Positions 43,352-51,610 of a DNA stretch of 64,000 bases are shown here, piece by piece. Origin of the DNA: Salinisphaera sp. T31B1. Lineage in GTDB: Bacteria; Pseudomonadota; Gammaproteobacteria; Nevskiales; Salinisphaeraceae. The first letter of the stretch is position 1. Every line of letters begins with the position of its first letter. The stretch covers positions 372,001-436,000 of the forward strand of contig NZ_APNH01000001.1 of NCBI RefSeq assembly GCF_040361275.1, written 5' to 3'. The notes beneath the pieces are model-generated. The model saw only the letters and a list, made by a program, of their open reading frames with translations. It was not told where the DNA came from and searched no databases. The translations under genes and the position numbers were made by a program.

Positions 43352-44105
43352 GAATGCCTCGCCTGATGAGGTTGATCCCGAGCACGACAAGCACGCCCAG
43401 CAGGATGCGTCGGAACAGCACCGCGTCGATATAGCCTCGAACGATCCGGCCGATCGTCAGGCCGGCAAACACCGGCAACAGCGCGGCGCACGACCAGATC
43501 AGCTCGGTGGCGCCGAGTACGCCGGTGGCCATATAGGACATCGCCAAGGGGATCGAGCCCGCAAGCGCGATCAGGCCATAGGCACCGACGAACTGATCCT
43601 TGTCGAGATCGCAGGCCACCAGATACATCAGCAGCGGCGGCCCATTGACGGTCGACAAGCCATTCAACACGCCGGCGCTGCTCCCCACGACCAGACCGGC
43701 CCAGCCGCGATCCCGGGGCCGCAGCCGTAACGTCGGCTTGAGGACGTTGACGATCGCAAAGCCGATCGCGATCACGCCCAGTATCAGCAACAGCACCGAC
43801 GGATCGATGCTGGCCATCAGCCAGCCGCCCACGGCGGTGGCCACACAGAAGCAAAGGATCAACGGCCAGAAGTTGCGCCACGCGGTCCGGATATAACCGC
43901 TGCTGACCGCCTGCCAGAAATTGGACACGATCACCGGCGCGACCATCAGCGCAAGCATCTGATGTGGATCTAGAAAACTGCCCAGCAAGGCGATGCTGAC
44001 CACCGGCAGGCCCATGCCGATGGTGCCCTTGACGGTCGCGGCCAGCAGCAGCACCAAGGCCACGAGCATCGTGGCGGATACGGGTGACAAACCCGCCACA
44101 TCCAT
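43344..44105 (-). CDS. TSUP family permease, probable sulfite exporter of the sulfolactate operon
   Basis: A 253-residue membrane protein of the TauE/SafE family. AATVKGTIGMGLPVVSIALL near the N-terminus and SSAGVLNGLSTVNGPPLL in the middle are the paired family motifs. SuyAB releases sulfite, which is toxic, and TSUP proteins are the usual exporters in organosulfonate clusters, so sulfite export is the best call. The ATG at 44105 has GGAG 8 bases upstream; an earlier start would add eight residues. It overlaps the HAD gene. No sulfite dehydrogenase gene is in the operon. Confidence 0.82.
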   Translation of the reverse strand: MDVAGLSPVSATMLVALVLLLAATVKGTIGMGLPVVSIALLGSFLDPHQMLALMVAPVIVSNFWQAVSSGYIRTAWRNFWPLILCFCVATAVGGWLMASIDPSVLLLILGVIAIGFAIVNVLKPTLRLRPRDRGWAGLVVGSSAGVLNGLSTVNGPPLLMYLVACDLDKDQFVGAYGLIALAGSIPLAMSYMATGVLGATELIWSCAALLPVFAGLTIGRIVRGYIDAVLFRRILLGVLVVLGINLIRRGIHG

Positions 44106-44139
44106 CACGCCGCTCCGTGTGTCAGGCACGGGTAGACAG

Positions 44140-45042
44140 TCACCGCTGCATCCCCCACTTGCGCACCGTATTGACCTCGATCGTGCGAAAGATCAGGCCT
44201 TCTACAAGCAGGCCGATCAGAATGACCGTCAGCAGTCCGGCGAACACGGCGTCGGTCTGCAGCTCGTTGCGGTTTTCGAAGATGAACCAGCCGATACCGC
44301 CGCCACTGGAATTGGCACCGAACACCAGTTCGGCGGCGATCTGTGTACGCCAGGCGAACATCCAGCCGATCTTCAACCCGGACAGAATGGTCGGAAACGC
44401 CGCGGGCATGAGCAGCTTGGTCACGTAGCGCCAGCCGGTCAGGCCATAGTTGCGACCCGCCATGCGCAATGTCTCGCTCACCGAAATGAAACCGGACAAC
44501 ATGTTCAGCGCCACCGCCCAGAGCACGGCGTGAATTAGCACGAAGACGATGCTGCCGGTGCCGAGCCCGAACCACAGCAAAGCCAGCGGCAGCAATGCGA
44601 TCGCCGGAAGCGGACTGAACATCGCGGTGAGAATGCCGAGCAGGTCGGAGCCGAACCGGGTCAGGACCGCGAATGTGGTCATCACGGTTGCAAGGGCTAC
44701 GCCGGCGCCGTAACCGACGAGCAGCACACTGATCGAATTCCAAGCCCGCGACAGGAGCGGCCCGTGGACTGCCGAGTCCCATAACGCACTGATCGTCGCC
44801 GTGAATGTCGGGAACAGCAGCGGGTTGTTTGCCCATACGGTATAGAGCTGCCAGATGCCGGCAAGCACCAGTAGAATGAACAGGTTACGGACCAGCGTAT
44901 TGTCTCGTACGCGTTGCCAGAGGCTGAGATCTCTGGCGATCTCGCCGATCTCGCCGACAGGCCGCGGCTGCCTCTCGAACTCGGCTCTGACCGGTGGCTC
45001 GATCGGCGCAGGCGTTCCGGTAGCACTCGTATTATTCGCCAT
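44140..45042 (-). CDS. ABC transporter permease, taurine/nitrate/sulfonate type
   Basis: A 300-residue inner-membrane permease of the SsuC/TauC/NrtB type with about six helices. The EAA-loop region that contacts the ATPase is around MAGRNYGLTGWRYVTKLLMP, followed by AAFPTILSGLKIGWMFAWRTQIAAELV. A 60-residue cytoplasmic, proline-rich N-terminal part precedes the first helix. The start is placed at MANNTSATG because it overlaps the ATPase stop by eleven bases; the frame continues upstream without family similarity. It works with the ATPase and lipoprotein encoded just upstream. Confidence 0.88.
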   Translation of the reverse strand: MANNTSATGTPAPIEPPVRAEFERQPRPVGEIGEIARDLSLWQRVRDNTLVRNLFILLVLAGIWQLYTVWANNPLLFPTFTATISALWDSAVHGPLLSRAWNSISVLLVGYGAGVALATVMTTFAVLTRFGSDLLGILTAMFSPLPAIALLPLALLWFGLGTGSIVFVLIHAVLWAVALNMLSGFISVSETLRMAGRNYGLTGWRYVTKLLMPAAFPTILSGLKIGWMFAWRTQIAAELVFGANSSGGGIGWFIFENRNELQTDAVFAGLLTVILIGLLVEGLIFRTIEVNTVRKWGMQR

Positions 45043-45883
45043 GAGCTTCGACCTTCTGCTCGGCCTCGACCTGCTCCGAAAACAGCATGTGGTGTATCCG
45101 CTGCTGCAAGGACTGGAACTCCGGGCAGTCCTGATTGGCGTGATTGAACTGCTCGGCGTTGAGCTCCGCACGTACTTGGCCCGGATGGGGCGAGAGCACC
45201 AGAATGCGTGAGCCGATGATCACAGCTTCCTGAATCGAATGCGTTACGAACAGTACGGTGAAGCGCAGCTCGTCCCAGAGTTGCAGCAGCTCCTCCTGCA
45301 TCTTCAGGCGGGTCAGCGCATCAAGCGCGGCGAACGGCTCGTCCATCAGAAGGACCGCCGGTCCCATGGCCATCCCGCGTGCGATCGCCACACGCTGTTT
45401 CATGCCGCCGGACAACTGGTGTGGATAAACCTCGCAGAACTTGCTGAGATTGACCTTGTCGAGATACAGGCGTCCGCGTTCGAAGGCCTCTTTACGGCCG
45501 TACTTGCCGCTGCTGATCATGGGGAAAACGACGTTTTCCAGCACCGTCTTCCAGGGCAGTAGCTGGTCGAACTCCTGAAACACCATCATCCGGTCGGGTC
45601 CGGGCCCCCGAACGGGCTTTCCGCCGAGATTGATGGAGCCCTCGACTGGAGACATGAAGCCACCTACGCCTTTGAGCAACGTCGATTTGCCGCAGCCCGA
45701 GGGCCCGAGCAGAACGAAACGGTCGCCCGGATGGACCTGGAAGTCGACCTGATAGCTGGCGGTCACTATCTGTCGTTTGGTCTTGTACTGCAGAGTCACG
45801 CCGCGCACGTCGAGCAACGGCTCGGCGGCATGGGTCGAAGACGGCACCGATGGGTCGATGCCATTCATGGCACTGGTCAGCAT
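45032..45883 (-). CDS. ABC transporter ATPase, taurine/nitrate/sulfonate type
   Basis: A 283-residue ATP-binding subunit. Walker A is GPSGCGKST, the Q-loop VFQEFDQLLPW, the signature LSGGMKQRVAIARG, Walker B VLLMDEPFAALD and the H-loop THS. The PWKTVLENV stretch after the Q-loop is typical for SsuB/TauB/NrtD-like importers. GGAGGAG lies about 6 bases before the ATG. The C-terminal 40 residues (after SPHPGQV) are extended and end near EQKVEAHGE. It would drive uptake of a sulfonate or similar anion. Confidence 0.92.
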   Translation of the reverse strand: MLTSAMNGIDPSVPSSTHAAEPLLDVRGVTLQYKTKRQIVTASYQVDFQVHPGDRFVLLGPSGCGKSTLLKGVGGFMSPVEGSINLGGKPVRGPGPDRMMVFQEFDQLLPWKTVLENVVFPMISSGKYGRKEAFERGRLYLDKVNLSKFCEVYPHQLSGGMKQRVAIARGMAMGPAVLLMDEPFAALDALTRLKMQEELLQLWDELRFTVLFVTHSIQEAVIIGSRILVLSPHPGQVRAELNAEQFNHANQDCPEFQSLQQRIHHMLFSEQVEAEQKVEAHGE

Positions 45884-45974
45884 CTGAATCTCCTCCGAAA
45901 TGCTTCAGGCGTTACCGCGGTCGAGGCTGTTGTTGTTGTAGGCCCGGCCCGCGTTGTGATGTGACTTAGTTGCG

Positions 45975-47024
45975 TCAGCTGCCCGGCTCGTTGGCGACCT
46001 CCGGGAAGAACATGTCTTTCCACGAACCGGCCTCGTGGTCGATCGACTTGATCTGGTGCATGAACCGGGCGTATTTCATGACGTTCTTGGGCGTGGTCGT
46101 GAACTCGATGTCCGGATCGGTGATGATCTGGAAAATCAGATCCTCCGGTAGCTTCGAATTGGCTTCGGCGATATAGATCTTGGCCGCCTCACGCGGCTTG
46201 TCGGCGATGAACTGCATCGCCTGCTTGAGCGCGGCGAATACCGCGGCGAACAGTTTCGGATGGTCGTTACGAAAACTGTCGGATGCCCATAACGTGTTGA
46301 AGGTCGACTTGCCGCCCAGGACGTCGTAGGAGGTCAGAACCTGGTGTATCCCGTCACGTTCGAGCTCTTGCTGGTAGTAGGGAGGCGAGCCAAAATGCGC
46401 GTTGACTTCGCTGTTGCTCAACATCGCCGCCATCGCATCGGGATGTTTCATCGACACCGTCAGGTCGTCGAGCCGATCGTAGGCGTCGTTTCCCCACTGC
46501 TTGGCCGCTGCCATCTGCAAGGTGACCGCCTGAATGGAAACCTTTACTGCCGGTAACGCGATTCGATCGGTCTTGTTGAAGTCCTCGATCGACTGGACTT
46601 CCGGATCGGACGTGGTCAACACGATCGGTATGCTGTTGATCGCACCCAGCGCCTTGACGTTCTGGGCACCACGGGTTTTGTCCCACATCTTGATCATCGG
46701 GCCTACGCCGCTGGCGGCGAAGTCGAGGTTGCCGGACAACAGTGCGGCGCTGGTCGATGCGCCGCCACCCAGCGTCACCCACTCGATGTCGACCTGATCG
46801 ATACCGCGCTCCGCGGCCTGGGCTTCGACCATCTTGTTATGGCGCATGACCATCAACGGGAGATAGCCGACACCGTACTGCTGAGAGAAACGGATGGTCG
46901 GTGTCTCGCTTTCCCCGCCCGAGCAACCTGTCAGCCATGCGTTCGCAAGCAAGACGGCCAGTAGCACGGTGACGACCCGTAAAGGCCGGACAGCAATTTT
47001 TCGTGAACGTCGATTCGTGGTCAT
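45975..47024 (-). CDS. ABC transporter substrate-binding lipoprotein, taurine/nitrate/sulfonate type
   Basis: A 349-residue binding protein anchored as a lipoprotein (lipobox LTGCSGG near residue 34). The N-terminal lobe starts with IRFSQQYGVGYLPLMVMRHN, the SsuA/TauA/NMT1 pattern, with the ligand loop GGGASTSAALLSGNLDFAASG near residue 90. GGAGGAG before the ATG gives a strong start. The gene sits between suyB and the ATPase gene, so this transporter is an early part of the operon. Its ligand is likely the growth substrate, perhaps different from that of the Tct system. Confidence 0.88.
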   Translation of the reverse strand: MTTNRRSRKIAVRPLRVVTVLLAVLLANAWLTGCSGGESETPTIRFSQQYGVGYLPLMVMRHNKMVEAQAAERGIDQVDIEWVTLGGGASTSAALLSGNLDFAASGVGPMIKMWDKTRGAQNVKALGAINSIPIVLTTSDPEVQSIEDFNKTDRIALPAVKVSIQAVTLQMAAAKQWGNDAYDRLDDLTVSMKHPDAMAAMLSNSEVNAHFGSPPYYQQELERDGIHQVLTSYDVLGGKSTFNTLWASDSFRNDHPKLFAAVFAALKQAMQFIADKPREAAKIYIAEANSKLPEDLIFQIITDPDIEFTTTPKNVMKYARFMHQIKSIDHEAGSWKDMFFPEVANEPGS

Positions 47025-47127
47025 GGCTTTCTCCTCCGGTTGCGACTTCGAGGCCGCTATCTAGTTATGTGATACCCCGGTATCCCGGCCTGACGTCATC
47101 AAAATCCGACGCCAGGCCGGTGCCAAG

Positions 47128-48294
47128 TCATGCGCTCCGATACAGCTTGGTCAGCACGAATTCACGGTGGCCAAGCGCTTCGGCCGAGGTGAGCCGGCCA
47201 CTGCAGGTCTCGAGCATGGATTCGATCAAGGCATCGCCTGCCTGATCGAAATCCATTTCGCGACGCAGGATTCCGGATACGTCCAGATCGATATGCTCGG
47301 ACATGGTGCGCACCGTCCGCGGATTGGCCGACAACTTCACCACGGGCTCGACCGGATTCCCGATGATGTTGCCCTGCCCGGTGGTGAACAGATGGACTAC
47401 GAAACCCGCGGCACACATCAACGTCACGCATTCGGCGGCGGCCGACGAGGTATCCATGTAGTAGAGACCGGGCCCTTTCGACGGTTCTTCGGCCGGCTCC
47501 AGCACATCGATATACTTCGAGTCGTTGCCGATCTTCATGAAGTTGCCGAACGCCTTTTCCTCGATCGTCGACAGCCCGCCCTCGATGTTGCCCTTGGTCG
47601 GCTGCGACTCGGACAGATCGTTAGTCTTGTGGCGATTGATGAAATCGTTGTAACTGCCCCAGGTGTCCAAGAATTTCTTCTTGGTCGCCTCGTCGGCGGC
47701 ACGCTCGGCACAGACCGTCTCACAGCCGGTCAGCTCGGATGTCTCGCCGAAACACAGCGTCGCACCCTCGGGCACGAGCTTGTCCATCAGGTTGCCCACG
47801 GTCGGGTTGGAAGCCAGGCCCGACGTGGTGTCGGATTCGCCGCACTTGGTCGATATCCACAGCTCATCGATACCGCATTCCTCGCGTTGCTTTTCCGAGG
47901 CGTCCTGAACGAATTTCTTTGCCGCCCACGAAGCACGGGAGATCGTGTTGATATCGCCATGCTGTTCGATCGCGAAGCCCTCGACGGGCTTGCCGGTCTT
48001 CGCGATGCCGTCGACCACCCGCTGCGTCCAACCCGGCTCGATGCCGATCACCACCACGGCCGCGACGTTCGGATTGGCGCCGGTGCCGATCAGGGTCCGG
48101 AAATGCAGATCCAGATCGGCACCGAATTGCAGGCGTCCGTAGGGATGTGGAATCGCCATCGTGCCCTTGATGTTGTTGGCCACCGCCTCACAGCAAGCAT
48201 TGGATATGTCGTCCAGCGGCAGAATGATGACGTGATTGCGGATACCGACACGGCCGTTCTCGCGCCGGTAGCCCAGAAATGTGCGTTTGCTCAT
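47128..48294 (-). CDS. suyB: (2R)-sulfolactate sulfo-lyase beta subunit SuyB
   Basis: A 388-residue protein of the UxaA/altronate dehydratase large-subunit family, matching SuyB, the catalytic subunit that removes sulfite from (R)-sulfolactate to leave pyruvate. Family features: [21 protein letters not shown] at the start, NACCEAV near residue 35, [21 protein letters not shown] near residue 155 and ETSELTGCE near 190, with cysteines that may bind an iron-sulfur cluster or iron. The start at 48294 lies just after the suyA stop, so the two should be coupled. An alternative GTG at 48303 would overlap suyA. Confidence 0.9.
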   Translation of the reverse strand: MSKRTFLGYRRENGRVGIRNHVIILPLDDISNACCEAVANNIKGTMAIPHPYGRLQFGADLDLHFRTLIGTGANPNVAAVVVIGIEPGWTQRVVDGIAKTGKPVEGFAIEQHGDINTISRASWAAKKFVQDASEKQREECGIDELWISTKCGESDTTSGLASNPTVGNLMDKLVPEGATLCFGETSELTGCETVCAERAADEATKKKFLDTWGSYNDFINRHKTNDLSESQPTKGNIEGGLSTIEEKAFGNFMKIGNDSKYIDVLEPAEEPSKGPGLYYMDTSSAAAECVTLMCAAGFVVHLFTTGQGNIIGNPVEPVVKLSANPRTVRTMSEHIDLDVSGILRREMDFDQAGDALIESMLETCSGRLTSAEALGHREFVLTKLYRSA

Positions 48295-48296
48295 GG

Positions 48297-48581
48297 TTAC
48301 CACCGCTTGGTCTTGATGTTGTGGACGTGGACGTGGTCGCCCTTGGCGATCGCGGCTACGGCACGGCCGATGTCGTGCTCGTACTCGATGATCGTGTCGT
48401 CGTCGCCGATTTCATCGAGCGCGATCTTGTGGCCGATCGGAATGTCGTGATTGGCCTTGAGTTCGATCGTTTCGTCGTTCTCCATCATCCAACCCGACAG
48501 CGTCTGCCCGGCCTTGATGCCTTCGACCACGACAACGCCGACCTTGTCGGCCTTGTTGTGGACCAGGAAGTGGGTCTCCAT
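48297..48581 (-). CDS. suyA: (2R)-sulfolactate sulfo-lyase alpha subunit SuyA
   Basis: A 94-residue SAF-domain protein, the small subunit partner of SuyB. The sequence [20 protein letters not shown] at the start, [13 protein letters not shown] in the middle and the ending [12 protein letters not shown] are characteristic of SuyA and of the related small subunits of altronate-type dehydratases. GAGGAG lies about 9 bases before the ATG. It is the first gene of the operon, 142 bases from the divergent regulator. Because it is first and paired with SuyB, sulfolactate cleavage should be the most strongly expressed step. Confidence 0.9.
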   Translation of the reverse strand: METHFLVHNKADKVGVVVVEGIKAGQTLSGWMMENDETIELKANHDIPIGHKIALDEIGDDDTIIEYEHDIGRAVAAIAKGDHVHVHNIKTKRW

Positions 48582-48639
48582 GTGCCGTCTCTCCTCTTCG
48601 ATTTATCCGAGTTCCGGTGCAATCTGCAGCCGGTCATTG

Positions 48640-48668
48640 TTGTAATATGTCTTATATAAGACTGTCAA
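48640..48668 (-). promoter_or_regulatory. promoter of the suy operon with operator in the spacer
   Basis: On the minus strand a perfect -35 box TTGACA (48663-48668) is followed by an AT-rich region; candidate -10 boxes are TATTAC (48642-48647, spacing 15) or TTACAA (48640-48645, spacing 17). A 14-bp palindrome fills the spacer, so a repressor bound there would block RNA polymerase. Confidence 0.6.
48649..48662. promoter_or_regulatory. palindromic operator between suyA and the GntR regulator
   Basis: GTCTTATATAAGAC is a perfect 14-bp palindrome in the divergent intergenic region, placed exactly between -35 and -10 of the suy promoter. Dyads with GT...AC ends suit HutC-type GntR dimers. It is probably the binding site of the adjacent regulator, which would then also control its own gene. 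Confidence 0.65.
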
Positions 48669-48723
48669 ATAACCAGGACTCGGATATGCTTTCGACGCTC
48701 GCTTTACCGTGGATTTTCCGGCC

Positions 48724-49455
48724 ATGAACGATGCCGCTTCGCCGAATTACCAACCGCTTTATCAACAAATCAAGACTTTGCTGGTGAGTCGCCTGGCAGC
48801 CAACGAGTGGCCGCCGGGCACCGCGCTACCGAGCGAAATCGCGCTGGCGCAGGCGTATAACGTCAGCCAAGGCACGGTGCGCAAGGCGCTCAACGAACTG
48901 GAAATCGAGCATATGGTCGAGCGCAGGCAGGGCCGTGGCACGTTCGCGGCACGCCATAGCCAGCAACGCTCGCTGTTCCAGTTCTTCCATCTACTCAGCG
49001 ATGACAACGTCCGGGAACTGCCGGTCAGCCGGGTGCTCAGCTGTGCTACAGGCGAAGCAAGCGCGTGCGAACGGCGCGCACTCAACCTGACCGCCGGCGC
49101 ATCCGTGACCCGAATTCGGCGGGTTCGCGATCTCAACCAACGGCCGGTGATCAGCGAGTCACTGAGCGTACCCACGGCGATGTTCCCAGGCCTGGCCGAA
49201 CGCGCGCTCGAAGAGGTACCCAACACCCTCTACGAATTCTTCGAAACGCAATACGGCGTGGTGGTCGCCCACGCCAGCGAGCGTCTGCGCGCGGCCGCGG
49301 CAAGCGAAACCGACGCCGAACTGCTCGGGGTATCAGCCGGCGCGCCTCTGTTGGCGATCGAGCGACGCGCGCTCAATCTCGAAAATCGCCCGGTCGAATG
49401 GCGCCTGAGCTACTGCGATACTGCCCATCATTTCTATTTAAACGAGCTCGATTGA
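48724..49455 (+). CDS. GntR/HutC family transcriptional regulator of the sulfolactate operon
   Basis: A 243-residue regulator. The N-terminal winged helix covers about residues 10-75 (PLYQQIKTLLVSRL, ALPSEIALAQAYNVSQGTVRKAL, RRQGRGTF) and the C-terminal UTRA ligand-binding domain about residues 90-240. It is divergent from the 17-gene operon and shares with it an intergenic region of about 140 bases holding a perfect palindrome. A repressor released by sulfolactate or the true substrate is the simplest model. The ATG at 48724 is taken as start; a GTG five codons earlier is possible and neither has a clear ribosome site. Confidence 0.88.
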   Translation: MNDAASPNYQPLYQQIKTLLVSRLAANEWPPGTALPSEIALAQAYNVSQGTVRKALNELEIEHMVERRQGRGTFAARHSQQRSLFQFFHLLSDDNVRELPVSRVLSCATGEASACERRALNLTAGASVTRIRRVRDLNQRPVISESLSVPTAMFPGLAERALEEVPNTLYEFFETQYGVVVAHASERLRAAAASETDAELLGVSAGAPLLAIERRALNLENRPVEWRLSYCDTAHHFYLNELD

Positions 49456-49552
49456 TACTCGCCTAGCCGCGATACGGCTGATCCGTGCTCGATCCCGGCT
49501 CCGTGGCTCATCGCTTTGCCTTTATAATTGAGCCAGATTCCGCCCGGAGCCC

Positions 49553-50242
49553 ATGATGGATCCCAGCAAGACCAGCCCGCTGTCGCGCCTGTTCGGCCGT
49601 TCGCCCTTCGAGGCATTGACCAAACACATCCGCCAGGTCGACCGCGGGGCGGATCTGCTCACCGAATTCTTCCGTTACAGCTCGGAAGGCGACTGGGCAC
49701 GGGCGGAGACGCTCTATCACGAGATCTCGGATTGCGAGCACGAGGCCGACGATCTGAAGGATCAGATCCGGCTGAACCTGCCGAGCACGCTCTTCCTGCC
49801 GATCTCGCGTTCCGATCTGCTGGAGCTGATCGAGGCCCAGGACAAGATCGTCAACAAGATCAAGGATATCGCCGGGTTGATGACCGGCCGGCACATGCAG
49901 TTTCCGCCCGCCCTGCTGCCGGGCATCAACGACTACATGAAGGTCACCATTGCTGCCGTTCACCAGGCACGCAAGGTGCTCGAAGAACTCGACGAGCTGC
50001 TGGAATCCGGGTTCGGCCGCAATGTGTCCGAGATGATCGAGGATATGGTCGTCGAACTGGGCAAGCTCGAAAAGCGCGCCGACGAAGAACAGATCGTGAT
50101 CCGCCATCGTCTGCTGGATCTGGAGTCCGAGCTGCCGCCGCTGGAGGTGATGTTCCTCTACCAGATCATCGACTGGATCGGCACGGTCTCGGACCGGGCC
50201 GAACGCGTGGGCGCCCGCCTGCAGATCATGATGGCGCGCTGA
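49553..50242 (+). CDS. DUF47 family PhoU-like protein
   Basis: A 229-residue all-helical cytosolic protein of the TIGR00153/DUF47 family, distantly related to PhoU. Charged heptad-rich helices such as EISDCEHEADDLKDQIRLNL and DDLEL-type acidic motifs fit metal-bridged PhoU bundles. It sits 70 bases ahead of a PiT phosphate transporter gene in the same direction, the usual pairing, and is thought to gate or regulate that carrier. Two ATG codons in tandem open the gene; GGAG lies just upstream. Confidence 0.9.
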   Translation: MMDPSKTSPLSRLFGRSPFEALTKHIRQVDRGADLLTEFFRYSSEGDWARAETLYHEISDCEHEADDLKDQIRLNLPSTLFLPISRSDLLELIEAQDKIVNKIKDIAGLMTGRHMQFPPALLPGINDYMKVTIAAVHQARKVLEELDELLESGFGRNVSEMIEDMVVELGKLEKRADEEQIVIRHRLLDLESELPPLEVMFLYQIIDWIGTVSDRAERVGARLQIMMAR

Positions 50243-50312
50243 AAGCCGGGCCGTCAGGCGCTACAATCCGCACCCCCTCGGGACGCCGACGCGTCCGACG
50301 ACCAGGAAGACC

Positions 50313-51578
50313 ATGGCGATCATCGCGCAACACGCGGACACGCTGCTGATCCTCGCGTGCATTTTCGGCTTTTTCATGGCCTGGGGGATCGGCGCCAACG
50401 ACGTGGCCAATGCCATGGGCACGTCCGTGGGCTCGGGCGCGATCACCATCTGGCAAGCCGTGATCATCGCCGGGATCTTCGAGTTTCTGGGGGCCTGGCT
50501 GGCCGGCGGTCAGGTCACCCAGACGATCAGCAAGGGGCTGATTCATCCGGAACTGTTCGCCGATCAACCACATTTGCTGGTGATCGGCATGCTTGCGGCC
50601 CTGCTGGGGGCCGGCACGTTCTTGCTGGTGACCTCGCTGCGCGGCATGCCGGTATCCACCGGGCAATCGATCATCGGCGGCATCATGGGGTTTGCGCTGG
50701 TGTCGCTGGGCGCGGACCCGATCAACTGGGGCGAGATCGTCAAGATCGTGGCCAGCTGGATCGTATCGCCAATCATCGCCGGGCTGATCGCGTTCCTGCT
50801 GTTCGAGTCCATCCGCCACCTGATCTTCAACCACCCGGACCCGGCGGTCGGCGCCCGCCGTTATGTGCCGGGCTATGTGTTCCTGGCCGCGCTCGTCATC
50901 GCGCTGGTCACCCTCATCAAGGGGCTTTCACATATCGGGCTGGTGCTGTCCACCGGCGTGAGCGTGGTGCTGGCGGTGGGGATCGGCCTGATCGCGGCCG
51001 CGATCACCACCGTACTGCTGCGCCGGATCGATCTGAGCCCGGAAGCGCGTGCCAGCGACCGCTATCGCAACGTCGAGCGCGTGTTCGGCTATGCCCAGAT
51101 CTTCACCGCCGCGACCATGGCCTTTGCTCATGGCTCCAACGACGTCGCCAACGCCATCGGGCCGGTGGCCGCTGTAGTCAACGTGATCGAAAACCCCGGC
51201 CAGATCGGCGACGAATCGCAGCTGGCCGGCTGGATCCTCATCCTCGGCGGCGCCGGGATCGTGGTCGGGCTGGCAACCTATGGGCATCGGGTGATCAAGA
51301 CGATCGGCGCAGGCATCACCGAACTCACGCCCACACGCGGCTTTTCGGCCGAGCTGTCGGCCGCCAGCACCGTAGTGCTGGCGACCTGGTTCGGTATTCC
51401 GGTGTCCACCACCCAGACGCTGGTCGGTGCGGTGCTGGGCGTCGGCCTGGCCCGCGGCATGCGCGCACTCAACCTCTCCGTGCTGGGCGGCGTGTTCGCC
51501 GGCTGGCTGCTGACCCTGCCGGGTGCGGCGCTGTTCACGGCCGTGTTCTACTTCATCCTGCGCTCGATTTTCGTCTAG
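50313..51578 (+). CDS. pit: PiT family low-affinity inorganic phosphate transporter
   Basis: A 421-residue membrane carrier that imports phosphate, probably as a metal-phosphate with protons. The two inverted-repeat signatures are clear: GANDVANAMGTSVGSGAIT near residue 28 and HGSNDVANAIGPVAAVVN near residue 275. STGQSIIGGIMG and STTQTLVGAVLG are the paired second motifs. About ten to twelve helices are visible. It should form an operon with the DUF47 gene. Sulfate is a possible alternative substrate in the family, but the DUF47 partner favours phosphate. Confidence 0.92.
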   Translation: MAIIAQHADTLLILACIFGFFMAWGIGANDVANAMGTSVGSGAITIWQAVIIAGIFEFLGAWLAGGQVTQTISKGLIHPELFADQPHLLVIGMLAALLGAGTFLLVTSLRGMPVSTGQSIIGGIMGFALVSLGADPINWGEIVKIVASWIVSPIIAGLIAFLLFESIRHLIFNHPDPAVGARRYVPGYVFLAALVIALVTLIKGLSHIGLVLSTGVSVVLAVGIGLIAAAITTVLLRRIDLSPEARASDRYRNVERVFGYAQIFTAATMAFAHGSNDVANAIGPVAAVVNVIENPGQIGDESQLAGWILILGGAGIVVGLATYGHRVIKTIGAGITELTPTRGFSAELSAASTVVLATWFGIPVSTTQTLVGAVLGVGLARGMRALNLSVLGGVFAGWLLTLPGAALFTAVFYFILRSIFV

Positions 51579-51610
51579 TCCGCCGCTGCCGGGGCGGCGT
51601 CTCGAGACGG

